This document shows positions 39,941 through 47,709 of a DNA stretch of 64,000 nt, in pieces. Under the pieces are notes generated by a model, which ran no database searches, was not told where the DNA came from, and saw only the letters and a list, made by a program, of their open reading frames with translations. This DNA comes from Nocardia pseudobrasiliensis NBRC 108224. GTDB lineage: Bacteria; Actinomycetota; Actinomycetes; Mycobacteriales; Mycobacteriaceae. The position numbers and the translations under genes were made by a program. The stretch covers positions 1-64,000 of the forward strand of contig NZ_BDBS01000018.1 of NCBI RefSeq assembly GCF_001613105.1. The letters run 5' to 3'. Within the stretch, counting starts at the first letter, position 1; each line of letters opens with the position of its first letter.

Positions 39941-39992
39941 ACTCCGCATTCTGTGACATCGGGGGTCGGTGACAATCGTCACCCCGGCCAAC

Positions 39993-40019
39993 TGTCACAG
40001 ATCCGGGGGCATCGGCATC
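39993..40019 (+). promoter_or_regulatory. ECF41-type promoter upstream of doxX
   Basis: TGTCACA (39993-39999), sixteen bases, then CATC (40016-40019). The published ECF41 promoter is TGTCACA-N16-CGTC/A, so this differs at one base of the -10. It points towards doxX, whose ATG is 33 bases further on. A further palindrome GGTGAC-AATC-GTCACC lies at 39968-39983. Confidence 0.75.
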
Positions 40020-40051
40020 TTCTGGTCGACACGTTCGACAAAGGAGAAATC

Positions 40052-40411
40052 ATGAACCTCGCCGTATGGATCGCCGCTGGACTGCTCGCTGTGGTCGCCC
40101 TGTTCGGCGGCATCACCAAAGCGTTCGTGCCGCAGGCGAAACTGGCCGGAACGCACGGTGGGGAATGGACCGCGCACGTTCCGGGGAGCTTCGTGAAAAC
40201 CCTCGGCGTACTGGAAATCCTCGCGGCGGCGGGCCTGATCCTGCCCGCCGCGCTGGATATCGCACCGGTGCTGACGCGGGTCACCGCGATCTGCTGGATG
40301 CTGTTGATGATCGGCGCGATGATCACCCACGTGCGCACCGGCGGCCCGAAGTTCGCCCTGCTCAACCTGTTCTACCTCGCCCTGGCCGCCTACGTGGCCG
40401 TCGCGGCGTAG
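40052..40411 (+). CDS. DoxX-family membrane protein
   Basis: A 119-residue, four-helix DoxX-like protein (WIAAGLLAVVALFGGITKAFVP, TLGVLEILAAAGLILPAAL, WMLLMIGAMITHVRTGG, LFYLALAAYVAVAA). DoxX proteins are typical gene partners of ECF41 sigma factors; some link to detoxification of oxidants. AAAGGAGAAA precedes ATG 40052. Convergent with the DUF4254 gene, two bases between stops. Confidence 0.9.
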   Translation: MNLAVWIAAGLLAVVALFGGITKAFVPQAKLAGTHGGEWTAHVPGSFVKTLGVLEILAAAGLILPAALDIAPVLTRVTAICWMLLMIGAMITHVRTGGPKFALLNLFYLALAAYVAVAA

Positions 40412-40412
40412 C

Positions 40413-40835
40413 TCAGGCGCACCCCGGCAGGCGGCGGCGGCCCATATGCAACTCGTCGATCAGATCCTCATAGGCGACCGCCAATTCGGCGAGATGCTCC
40501 CAGCTCGAGCCGAGTTCGCAATCGAGCGTGCCCGCCAGCGCGGCATAGGCCAGTGCGGTGAAGCGGGCCATGCGATCGACCACCGCGCCCATGGTCTCGG
40601 TATGAATTCGCGCCGCGCCATGGGCGGGCGGCAGGGACCGAGCGACGCACCGGTCGATTTCGGAGAGCAGTTCCGCCCGTCGGGATTCCATTTCGTCAAA
40701 TCCGAAACGCACTGTGGTCAACTGCCTTTCGTGAATGCCGGTGAGCCCGAACGCGGCGTTGAGGATCGGATGATGGTCGTAGTCGACACCCCGGCAGGCA
40801 TTGAGCAGCTGGGTTTTCGTCGGTAGTGGGTTCAT
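40413..40835 (-). CDS. DUF4254 family protein
   Basis: A 140-residue helical protein. LPTKTQLLNACRGV, HPILNAAFGLTGIHERQL and RAELLSEIDRCVAR are the DUF4254 pattern; the C-terminus has WEHLAELAVAYEDLIDELH. Function unknown. Start ATG 40835, with GGGGGAACTCG-type purines upstream (minus strand). Its GC content and codon use match the neighbours. Confidence 0.8.
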   Translation of the reverse strand: MNPLPTKTQLLNACRGVDYDHHPILNAAFGLTGIHERQLTTVRFGFDEMESRRAELLSEIDRCVARSLPPAHGAARIHTETMGAVVDRMARFTALAYAALAGTLDCELGSSWEHLAELAVAYEDLIDELHMGRRRLPGCA

Positions 40836-41033
40836 GAGCAGCACGAGTTCCCCCGGTCTCTCGTCGGACGGTGAAATGTGTTGTGGCGGAAAGTGAGTGG
40901 TGTGGCGTTCGCGGCTATCGACGTGGTTACAGTGATACTCTGCTGGTGAGTGGGGTGGACGTTTTTCGACAGCCTTTCGGCGCGCTTACTGACTTATTCC
41001 AAAAAGGCATACAACTGGTTAGCGAGGCAAACG

Positions 41034-41918
41034 ATGAGTGATTCGACCATTGCCAGCAGGGCCTTCGGACGTCTGGTGCGGAAGTACCGCAAGCGTGCAG
41101 GCTTGCCGAAGAACGCTGTGGCTTTTGCCGCCGAGACCTCACCGCAAACGTACGGTCGGCTCGAAGATGGCCTGAAACAGAACATCCCCAGCATGATGGT
41201 CAACGTCATCAGCGACAAACTGCGGGTGAGCGATGACGAGCGACGCCTACTGCTGACTCTTGCGGAGGAGACCAGAAAGGCGCGTAACGCGGAGGGGAAG
41301 TGGTGGCGTTCGCATCTGGACGAGCAACGAACGGGCTTCCGCCACTACCTGAATCTGGAGCAGTCGGCCCGGCGGGCAACATCGCTGCAGATCGCCCTCA
41401 TTCCTGGATTGTTACAGGCCACGGAGTATCGACGACAGCTGGTGTGGGCGGCCTTTCCGCAGTGGACCCCTGCGGAAGTGGAAGAGTCACTTGCCTTGGC
41501 TGCGCTTCGCCGAGAGCGGCTCGCCGACCCGGACTTCGAGTTTCGTGCGTTGATTTCGGAGGCGGTGCTCCGGCAACGGTTCGGCGGTCCCGCAGTCCTC
41601 AAGGACCAACTGAGTCATCTGCTGGAAGCCAGCGAGCGGCCCAATGTATCTGTCCGTGCCATTCCATTCACTGCCACGAATCCCGTTTTCGCTTTGGGTG
41701 CGCCTTGTGTGCTGTTCGAGTTCGGCCCGTTGCCGTCCACGAAGCTGATCGAGCGACCGATGATATTTGTCGAGGAGCTTGCCGGGGCTCTGTATCTCGA
41801 GAGGCGGGCCGAGATGGACCTGTATATGGATGCGATCCGTCGCGCTGGTCAGCTAGCGTTGGATGTGAAGGCGACCAGGGATCTGATCCTTGGGATCGTG
41901 AGGGAGTGCTCCGAGTGA
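41034..41918 (+). CDS. XRE-family regulator with DUF5753 domain
   Basis: A 294-residue protein: an N-terminal helix-turn-helix (about residues 10-65, VRKYRKRAGLPKNAVAFAAE, TYGRLEDGLKQNIP) and a DUF5753 domain (about 105-285, ALIPGLLQATEYRRQLV, FRALISEAVLRQRFGG). This is the WhiJ/Scr1-like actinobacterial class that is almost always followed by a DUF397 partner, as here; the stop overlaps the next gene's start region. G/C and codon bias are lower than average, suggesting transfer. Confidence 0.9.
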   Translation: MSDSTIASRAFGRLVRKYRKRAGLPKNAVAFAAETSPQTYGRLEDGLKQNIPSMMVNVISDKLRVSDDERRLLLTLAEETRKARNAEGKWWRSHLDEQRTGFRHYLNLEQSARRATSLQIALIPGLLQATEYRRQLVWAAFPQWTPAEVEESLALAALRRERLADPDFEFRALISEAVLRQRFGGPAVLKDQLSHLLEASERPNVSVRAIPFTATNPVFALGAPCVLFEFGPLPSTKLIERPMIFVEELAGALYLERRAEMDLYMDAIRRAGQLALDVKATRDLILGIVRECSE

Positions 41919-42122
41919 TGACCGGTCGTTCTGAAGCAGCCTGGTACAAATCGAGCCGAAGCAAGGCCGACCGAGCGTGCGTCGAGGTCGCCCACCTCGA
42001 CGCTGGCCTGGTCGGTGTCCGTGACTCCAAAGACCCCACCGGCCCGGCGCTGATCTTCGCGCCGGGGCGAGTGGGACGCATTCATTTCCAGTGTGCGGGC
42101 AGGCCGGGGTCACGGCTCCTGA
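41918..42122 (+). pseudogene. DUF397 partner protein, single-base frameshift
   Basis: DUF397 proteins are about 60-70 residues. WYKSSRSKADRACVEVAHLDAG and VRDSKDPTGPALIFAPG are normal for the first 50 residues, then the frame is lost. Skipping one G in the GGGG run at 42064-42067 restores EWDAFISSVRAGRGHGS and a stop at 42120-42122, the usual end of the family. So one extra G breaks the gene; it may be a real mutation, a phase-variable run or a sequencing error. Start ATG 41918 overlaps the DUF5753 stop. Confidence 0.8.
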
Positions 42123-42426
42123 TCTCGACGGGAATCCGATTCGCCTGGGGTCCTGCGGAGTTGACAAGCCCGTGGCTCGTATTCCGCGAGCGCTCGGGCA
42201 ACGCGTACGATCAGCTCTACCGGCGGCAGTTCGAATGTTCTGAACGGAACGCTCCATGCGGCGCCCGGAACACGATGCGGCAGCTTACTACTCACGTCAT
42301 TCCTCTCGAAACCCCGTTGTAGCCATGCACTCGACGAGCCCATCAACCATCTCGCAACCATTGCCGTCGAGCCAGATACCGCAGATGTACCGAAGAAGTA
42401 CGCTCGGGAAACTCAACTACCCGCTT
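42123..42426. other. region without a supported gene
   Basis: About 300 bases of lower G/C than the surroundings between the DUF397 remnant and endonuclease V. Short frames on both strands lack recognisable domains or good starts. It looks like decayed accessory DNA belonging with the XRE/DUF397 pair; no repeat or att-like site was seen. Confidence 0.4.
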
Positions 42427-43101
42427 TCAATTTTCCCGCAACAACATTCGGCATAAATGGTCGGCTCGGCGGGTGGTCTCCGGCTGTCGATACTTCGGGG
42501 TCAGCGCCAGAACCTGCTCGCAGGCCGTATCGAGGTCGATGCGATGGCCGACCGAGACGAAGACCGGTTTGATTCCCGGCTGCGTGCGCACCGCGCGTCC
42601 GACCACTTCGCCCTCGATGGTGATATCGCCGAAGTCGCCTCGGGCTGGGCCCGGTTCGACGTAATCACCCCAGACGGTCTTGGCGACGCCGATGGTCGGC
42701 AGCCCGGTCAGCAAGCCCAGATGGCATGCCAGTCCGAAACGTCGCGGGTGCGCGATGCCCTGGCCGTCGCATATCAACAGATCCGGTGTGGTGCCCAGCT
42801 TTTCGAGCGCGGCGATCGTGGTCGGCAATTCGCGAAAGGCGAGCAGGCCCGGAACATACGGAAAACTGACATTGCCGCGCGCGGTCGCGGTGTCTATGGG
42901 CTGAAGCGTCGCCGCGTCCAGAACCACCACCGCCGCAACGACACTGCCGCGATCGTCGTACGCCGAATCCAGACCGGCCACCGTCCGGACCCGAAAGGGT
43001 TCGGCCACGGTCGTCTCCACCGAACCCCGCAACCGATCCTGCAGCGCCACGGCCGCATTCGGATCGGTCGGCAATTCCGCTGTCATCGTCAGGCGCATCA
43101 T
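42427..43101 (-). CDS. nfi: endonuclease V (deoxyinosine 3'-endonuclease)
   Basis: A 224-residue repair nuclease that nicks DNA or RNA one base 3' of inosine. VAGLDSAYD (catalytic Asp), VPGLLAFRELP (the conserved PYIPGLLAFRELP region), LLICDGQGIAHPRRFGLACHLG (second Asp) and GVAKTVWG are intact. Start at ATG 43101 or the adjacent ATG 43098. The GNAT gene lies just upstream on the same strand, 14 bases away. Confidence 0.94.
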   Translation of the reverse strand: MMRLTMTAELPTDPNAAVALQDRLRGSVETTVAEPFRVRTVAGLDSAYDDRGSVVAAVVVLDAATLQPIDTATARGNVSFPYVPGLLAFRELPTTIAALEKLGTTPDLLICDGQGIAHPRRFGLACHLGLLTGLPTIGVAKTVWGDYVEPGPARGDFGDITIEGEVVGRAVRTQPGIKPVFVSVGHRIDLDTACEQVLALTPKYRQPETTRRADHLCRMLLREN

Positions 43102-43115
43102 CGCACCGTACGGGG

Positions 43116-43574
43116 TTACACGCGGGGTTTGGCGAAGTGGACCGTGCCGTTGGCATGGCCGGGTTCGGTCGGGACGAGCCGGTACCCCGCCCGCTGGTAC
43201 ATGCGGATATTGCGTTCGCTGCGAGCCCCGGTGAACAGCACGAATCGCTCGATGTGCGGGGGAGCGAGATCTTCGATCAGGCCCAGCAAATGCTTGCCGA
43301 GGCCGTGCCCGGCCCGATCGGGTGCGACCATGAGGCGACCGATATGCCAGTCGGTATCGCCCTCGACTCCGCCGCGCACAGCGCCGACCAGACGTCCGTG
43401 TTCGCGCATGACCAGGGTGGTGCATGTCGTCGCCCAGGCCAGTACCTCGTCGTGCGTCTCGTGCAGCGATGCAATGTCGAGGGTCTCGTTGATGATCGCC
43501 TCGGGCACCCAGCAGCAGCGCTGCAGTACAACGAGTTCCGCGAGATCCTCAGAGGTGAAGTTGGAGACCGGCAT
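43116..43574 (-). CDS. GNAT family N-acetyltransferase
   Basis: A 152-residue acetyltransferase. The acetyl-CoA loop is seen in IGRLMVAPDRAGHGLGKHLL (R-x-x-G-x-G/A form, about residues 90-109) and the following strand VLFTGARSERNIRMYQRAGYRLV is typical. Substrate unknown. Start ATG 43574. Probably co-transcribed with nfi. Confidence 0.87.
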   Translation of the reverse strand: MPVSNFTSEDLAELVVLQRCCWVPEAIINETLDIASLHETHDEVLAWATTCTTLVMREHGRLVGAVRGGVEGDTDWHIGRLMVAPDRAGHGLGKHLLGLIEDLAPPHIERFVLFTGARSERNIRMYQRAGYRLVPTEPGHANGTVHFAKPRV

Positions 43575-43699
43575 ATTTCCCGTCGTAGTCCACCCGGCGC
43601 TGACGCGGCAACCGCATTCCTCCGATCGAACGCAATTTTGCGGTAACAGTGCAGGTCACGACGTTGGTGAGGGTTGGTCGGCGTCCATAGTCTCGGAAT

Positions 43700-44415
43700 A
43701 TGAGTTTCGCGACATCGGTCGATGAGCTGGCACGTCGTCTGCGCGAGCGGTTGACGGCCGATCGTGTCCTGCGCCCCGGTAATCCGGGGTTCGGTGATAC
43801 CACGACCCCGAGATCGGTCCATGCCTGCTCGTGGTCGCCGTCTGGTCCGGGGAACGAGAGCACGCCGATGCCGCTGTCGCCGAGGTCATTCGGTTCGGTA
43901 CGCCGATCATGAGCACCATTGGTCCGACCACGCAGCAGGATCTGCTGGAGCAGTTCGATCAGAGCATTCCGCACGGCATGCACTGGGATATTCGCTCGCG
44001 CACCGTCGCCGCCCCGACGTCCGCAATCCGTGATCTCCTGATCGCATGGGCGCAGGCGCGCCCCGGTCCGGCCGCGGGCATCGGCCTGCGCCAATTCCAC
44101 GGCGCGGCAACCCGTATCGGCTCCGACGACACCGCCTTCGGTCTGCGCACCAGCCATACGGTCATCCAGATCTCGGCCGGTCGCACCCCCGGCGAGGATC
44201 CCGGCCCGTTTCGCGACTGGGCCGAAAAGATCAGCACCGCCCTCGCCCCGCACGCCCTGTCCGGCGGCTACCCCAATTTCCTGCTGCCGCGGCCTGGTCG
44301 AGGTCAACGGCCGTATCTCCGCGAGGACGTCCGAGTACGACGGCGCATCTACATGCCGCCGATGGCATCGGCCCGGCACGTCGGCGGGGTAGTCTGTCTG
44401 AAGATTGCCGTGTAG
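43700..44415 (+). pseudogene. FAD-linked (BBE-type) oxidase, internally deleted
   Basis: The first 35 residues (DELARRLRERL, VLRPGNPGFGDTT) are the start of a berberine-bridge-type oxidase. After 43800 the frame changes to PEIGPCLLVVAVWSGEREHADAAVAEV, RFGTPIMSTIGPTTQQDLLEQFD and the C-terminal GGYPNFLLP. Intact enzymes are about 440-470 residues; the FAD-binding and much of the substrate domain, about 200 residues, are missing. A second frame change after 44285 leaves an unrelated-looking tail (LVEVNGRISARTSEYDG). Confidence 0.75.
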
Positions 44416-44459
44416 TTGCTGGATGTGATTTGCTCTCCCACCGAGCGAAGGAGATCCTC

Positions 44460-44522
44460 ATGCTCACCGGACTCACCCCCGCGCAACCGGCTCCCGTTCT
44501 CGATCGCGGCGGGCGGCCCTGA
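44460..44522 (+). CDS. 20-residue peptide ORF coupled to the next gene
   Basis: ATG 44460 follows an excellent ribosome binding site (GAAGGAGATCCTC). The 20-residue product is MLTGLTPAQPAPVLDRGGRP in full. Its TGA overlaps the ATG of the next small gene (TGATG at 44520-44524), so translation of the second gene is coupled. It may be a real peptide or only a coupling leader; no family recognised. Confidence 0.5.
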   Translation: MLTGLTPAQPAPVLDRGGRP

Positions 44523-44725
44523 TGGGCTCCCTGGAACTCGGATCGGCGCTCATCGGCCTCGGTTCCGCGGCCTTCGCCGCAATAGGCGGGCCGACGCTGC
44601 TCGGGCTCGGCTCGGCGGCGCTGGCCGCGGTGGGGCTGCTGGCCGGGATCGCCGCCAATGTGATCGGCATCCCGGCCAGCATCATCTCGATCCTGCTCGG
44701 CCTGGGTCTACTGCCGCATCCCTGA
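44522..44725 (+). CDS. small Gly/Ala-rich hydrophobic membrane peptide
   Basis: A 67-residue, very hydrophobic product with two internal copies of GLGSAA(F/L)AA(I/V)G (about residues 12-22 and 27-38) and IIG-type helices with repeated GxxxG spacing, ending LLGLGLLPHP. At least two membrane helices. It has no strong ribosome binding site of its own and uses the TGATG overlap. Similarity to small holin-like or bacteriocin-like peptides is in character only. Its end overlaps the convergent dehydrogenase gene by 18 bases. Confidence 0.6.
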   Translation: MGSLELGSALIGLGSAAFAAIGGPTLLGLGSAALAAVGLLAGIAANVIGIPASIISILLGLGLLPHP

Positions 44726-45592
44726 GGCCGCCAGCGCCGCGAGTACCGCGCGGGTGAGCTCGTCGCGCTTGTCGCGCAGCCGAGCGAATGCCTCGGGGCC
44801 GGTGCCGTAGGTCTGCTCGACCTGACTGATCACCTTCTCCATTTGCTCGGGATCTGCTGTGGGCGTGCCGAATTCGATTTTGGAGGTTTCCGCGCCGACC
44901 CCGGCGTACAGGTGTCGAATGCCGCCGGGACCGCCGCCGAGGACGTTTCCCTCGAACGGGCCGATCGTGGCCCAGCGCAGCCCCAGCGAATTCCGCACGA
45001 TCACATCGAGATCGGCGGGCGAGACGACGCCCTGCTGAACGAGATAGATCGCCTCGCGCGAGAGCGCCCCCTGCAGCCGGTTGGCGACGAAGCCGGGCAG
45101 CTCCCCATGGATGACCACCGGTACCCGGCCCAACTCCTCGTACAGTTCCACGGCCCGCTTGGTCGCGTCGTCCTCGGTGTCCCTACCCGGCACGACCTCC
45201 ACCAGCGGCATCAGCTCCGGCGGATTGAACGGATGCCCGACCAACACCCGGGACGCTCCGGTGAGCCCCTCGGTGATCAGGCTCGCGGTGATCGACGAAC
45301 TCGACGTCGCGAGAACGGCATTCGGCCGCGCGTGGGCGACGATCCGGGCGAACAGGTCCTGTTTGATCGGCAGGCGTTCGGGCCCGTTCTCCTGCACCAG
45401 ATCGGCCTCGGCCACCGCCGCGGCGATATCGGCGACCACTCGGATGCGGGGATCGTCGCCCAGTTCGGCGGCCACCACGTCGGCGATATCGTCGCGCGGG
45501 TCGTAAATGGTGACGTCCCAATCGTGTTCGCGCGCGAGCTTGGCCCACGACAGGCCGATCACGCCCGCGCCGATGACGGCGAGTGTCTTCAT
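44708..45592 (-). CDS. 3-hydroxyacyl-CoA dehydrogenase family oxidoreductase
   Basis: A 294-residue NAD-dependent dehydrogenase. Rossmann GAGVIGLSWA at residues 8-17, SSSSITASLI with the catalytic neighbourhood VGHPFNPPELMPLVEVVPG (His), and a helical C-terminal domain. Size and motifs fit the branch with L-carnitine and L-gulonate dehydrogenases as well as 3-hydroxyacyl-CoA enzymes. Last gene of a five-gene operon; its ATG is one base from the stop of the YWTD gene. Oxidises a 3-hydroxy acid or its CoA ester. Confidence 0.88.
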   Translation of the reverse strand: MKTLAVIGAGVIGLSWAKLAREHDWDVTIYDPRDDIADVVAAELGDDPRIRVVADIAAAVAEADLVQENGPERLPIKQDLFARIVAHARPNAVLATSSSSITASLITEGLTGASRVLVGHPFNPPELMPLVEVVPGRDTEDDATKRAVELYEELGRVPVVIHGELPGFVANRLQGALSREAIYLVQQGVVSPADLDVIVRNSLGLRWATIGPFEGNVLGGGPGGIRHLYAGVGAETSKIEFGTPTADPEQMEKVISQVEQTYGTGPEAFARLRDKRDELTRAVLAALAASGMRQ

Positions 45593-45593
45593 A

Positions 45594-46499
45594 TCAGATA
45601 CCTGCGATTCCTGTCAGTTGCCGTCCGGGAAGCCGGGCGATGACGTATTCCTTTGCGTTGGAGGAGATATCGAGCGGCACCGCGCGCACGGTTCCGGCGA
45701 GATCGGTGACGTAGGCGAATCCGGCATCGGTGTCCACGGCCAGTCCGATCGCTTCGCCGAACCCCCGCGCCAGAATCTCCGGCCGTTCGCCGGGCTCGCC
45801 CCGGCCCGGGATTCGCGCGCGGTTCAGAGTGTTTCCCAGCGGCTCGGCCCCGCGGTCGGTCCAGTACAGCGTCGCCGTGGCCGGGTCGAGATGCAGGTCG
45901 ATCGGTTCGGGCAGTCCGTCCCAGAGGATTTCGATATCCGAACGGTCCGCGGCGGTCTCACCCGGGGGCATGTCCAGCCCGGCCCGCAGGATCCGCCCGC
46001 GCCCGCCCTTGGCCGGGCCCTTCTGCGTCCAGTAGAGCCAGCCGCCGACGGGATCCACTGCGACGCCGACACATTCGGCCGTCGTATCCGCTGTCGGCAC
46101 ATTGACGATCAGGTCGGTCAGCCCGGTTCCATCGGTGTCGACGCGGCTCACCCGGCAACCCTCGCGGTCCGACCAGTACAGCCGACCGGCCGCGAAATCG
46201 GCCGTCAGCTGCTTACCCGTGGTGATCGCGCCGACCGGCAGCACGTAGCGTGGATCGGATCCGTCCAGGCGGGCCGAACGCAGCGATCCGTTGCGCTGCG
46301 AGAAATCCGGCTCCCGGCTCGATCCGCCGCGCGGCATTCCCATGGTGGTCCAGAAGATCCGGTCGGTCGCCGGATCGAACGCCAGACCGTCCGGCGCGGG
46401 CCCGGCGTCGTCGACAATGGTGCGAACACTGTTGTCCGACAAATCGATTCGATCGATCGTGCCGGACGCGATGCCGAGCACCAGCAGGGACTTGAACAT
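45594..46499 (-). CDS. LDL-receptor-like YWTD beta-propeller protein
   Basis: A 301-residue six-bladed propeller with YWTD-type repeats: RIFWTTMGMP, RLYWSDREGC, WLYWTQKGPA, TLYWTDRGAE, plus FAYVTDLAG. No signal peptide, so cytoplasmic. Acid residues in the centre could bind a metal, as in SMP-30-type lactonases, which share the six-blade fold. Found between acyl-CoA dehydrogenase and hydroxyacyl-CoA dehydrogenase genes, so it may hydrolyse or isomerise a pathway intermediate. Role inferred only from context. Confidence 0.85.
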   Translation of the reverse strand: MFKSLLVLGIASGTIDRIDLSDNSVRTIVDDAGPAPDGLAFDPATDRIFWTTMGMPRGGSSREPDFSQRNGSLRSARLDGSDPRYVLPVGAITTGKQLTADFAAGRLYWSDREGCRVSRVDTDGTGLTDLIVNVPTADTTAECVGVAVDPVGGWLYWTQKGPAKGGRGRILRAGLDMPPGETAADRSDIEILWDGLPEPIDLHLDPATATLYWTDRGAEPLGNTLNRARIPGRGEPGERPEILARGFGEAIGLAVDTDAGFAYVTDLAGTVRAVPLDISSNAKEYVIARLPGRQLTGIAGI

Positions 46500-46516
46500 C
46501 TCGAACCTCTCGGCGA

Positions 46517-47698
46517 TTACGCCGGTAGCAGTGCCTGGTCGGCATTGCGCAGCGCGCTGGGCGGGGTGACGGGGGAGGAGGAGTTCAGCGCCCGCCGACG
46601 TGTCGCGCCGATGCCGCCGAACGATTGCGTGACGGCCGTCAGCCGCGCCGCGTAGTGGCTGATCGCGGTTTCGAAGGTCATCCCGATACCGCCGTGCAGT
46701 TGGATGATCTCCTCGGCCACCGTGCGGGCGGTCTCGGCGACGAAGACGAACCCGTCGTCGGCCGCCTCCAGGATCGACACCGTGTCGTCGGCGTCGAACG
46801 CTTCGAGCGTCGCGGTCGCCCACAGGGCGATCGAGCGGGCCAATTCGGTCTGCGCGTACAGATCCGCCGCACGATGTACGAGGGCCTGGAAGGCCGAGAG
46901 CGGGACGCCGAACTGCCTGCGGGACTTCAGATATTCCACCGTCTGCGCCAACCCGGATTCCATCAGGCCGACGGCCTCGCCGAGCAGGGCGATGCGGGCG
47001 CGGGCGAAGGCGATATCGAGGGCGTGGGCCGTCTCGCGCCCGGGGTTGCCCAGCGCGGTGGCGGGTGTCCGGTCGAAGTCGAGCCGGGCGGCGTGGGTCC
47101 AGTCGGTGGTCCGGCCGTCGGTGCGGGAGATTCCCGGGGCGTCCGCGGACACGAGGTAGACGCCGAGCTCACCCTCGGAATCGGTGGCGGTGACGAGGAA
47201 GAAACTCGCCCGATCCGCCCGTGCCACCGGCGATTTCACGCCGGTCAGCCATACCGGGCCGCCGGAATCCGAGCGGTCGGCGCGGACCGCGGGCAGCGCG
47301 TCCCATTCCCGGCCGGGTTCGGCGTGGGCGACCGCCCCGTGCGCCGTGCCCGCGGCGAGAGTCGGCAGCAGCTCGCGGCGTTGGTCGTCGGAGCCGAGGG
47401 CCGCAATCAGCCAGGAAGGCAGGTAGGTCCCGTCCAGCAGCGGCTCGACCGCCGCATGCCTGCCGAGCGCCTGCTGCACGACGTACACCTCGGCCGGGCC
47501 CGCGCCCGCGCCGTCGTGGTCCTCGTCGACGGTCAGGGTGGTCAGTCCCAATTCCGTGATCGCCTGCCAGACCGCATCGCTCCAGCCGGCGGGCGCGGTG
47601 ACGACCTCGGCCCGGAAACCGGGGGTGTAGCGCCGCGCGAACATCGCCTCGGCGCTGTCGAACAGCAGTTTCTGATCTTCGTTGGGTTCGAGTTCCAT
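46517..47698 (-). CDS. acyl-CoA dehydrogenase, alpha/beta-type partner
   Basis: A 393-residue FadE. The N-terminus LEPNEDQKLLFDSAEAMFARR and the C-terminal IQLHGGIGMTFETAISHYAAR are typical; middle FAD-binding strands are weakly kept. Together with the next FadE (11 bases away) it resembles the actinobacterial heterotetrameric acyl-CoA dehydrogenases that act on sterol side chains and branched substrates, where the two subunits share one active site. ATG 47698. Confidence 0.9.
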   Translation of the reverse strand: MELEPNEDQKLLFDSAEAMFARRYTPGFRAEVVTAPAGWSDAVWQAITELGLTTLTVDEDHDGAGAGPAEVYVVQQALGRHAAVEPLLDGTYLPSWLIAALGSDDQRRELLPTLAAGTAHGAVAHAEPGREWDALPAVRADRSDSGGPVWLTGVKSPVARADRASFFLVTATDSEGELGVYLVSADAPGISRTDGRTTDWTHAARLDFDRTPATALGNPGRETAHALDIAFARARIALLGEAVGLMESGLAQTVEYLKSRRQFGVPLSAFQALVHRAADLYAQTELARSIALWATATLEAFDADDTVSILEAADDGFVFVAETARTVAEEIIQLHGGIGMTFETAISHYAARLTAVTQSFGGIGATRRRALNSSSPVTPPSALRNADQALLPA

Positions 47699-47709
47699 TG
47701 CGGTTCTCC

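Noticed and set aside
39952..39958. TGTCACA on the minus strand as an ECF41 promoter for the sigma gene itself
   Set aside because: It ends only 11 bases before the start codon and no CGTC lies sixteen bases downstream.
42256..42456. A 66-codon frame after the DUF397 remnant as a gene
   Set aside because: No ribosome binding site, low-complexity Ser/Pro product, no recognisable family; runs into the endonuclease V end.
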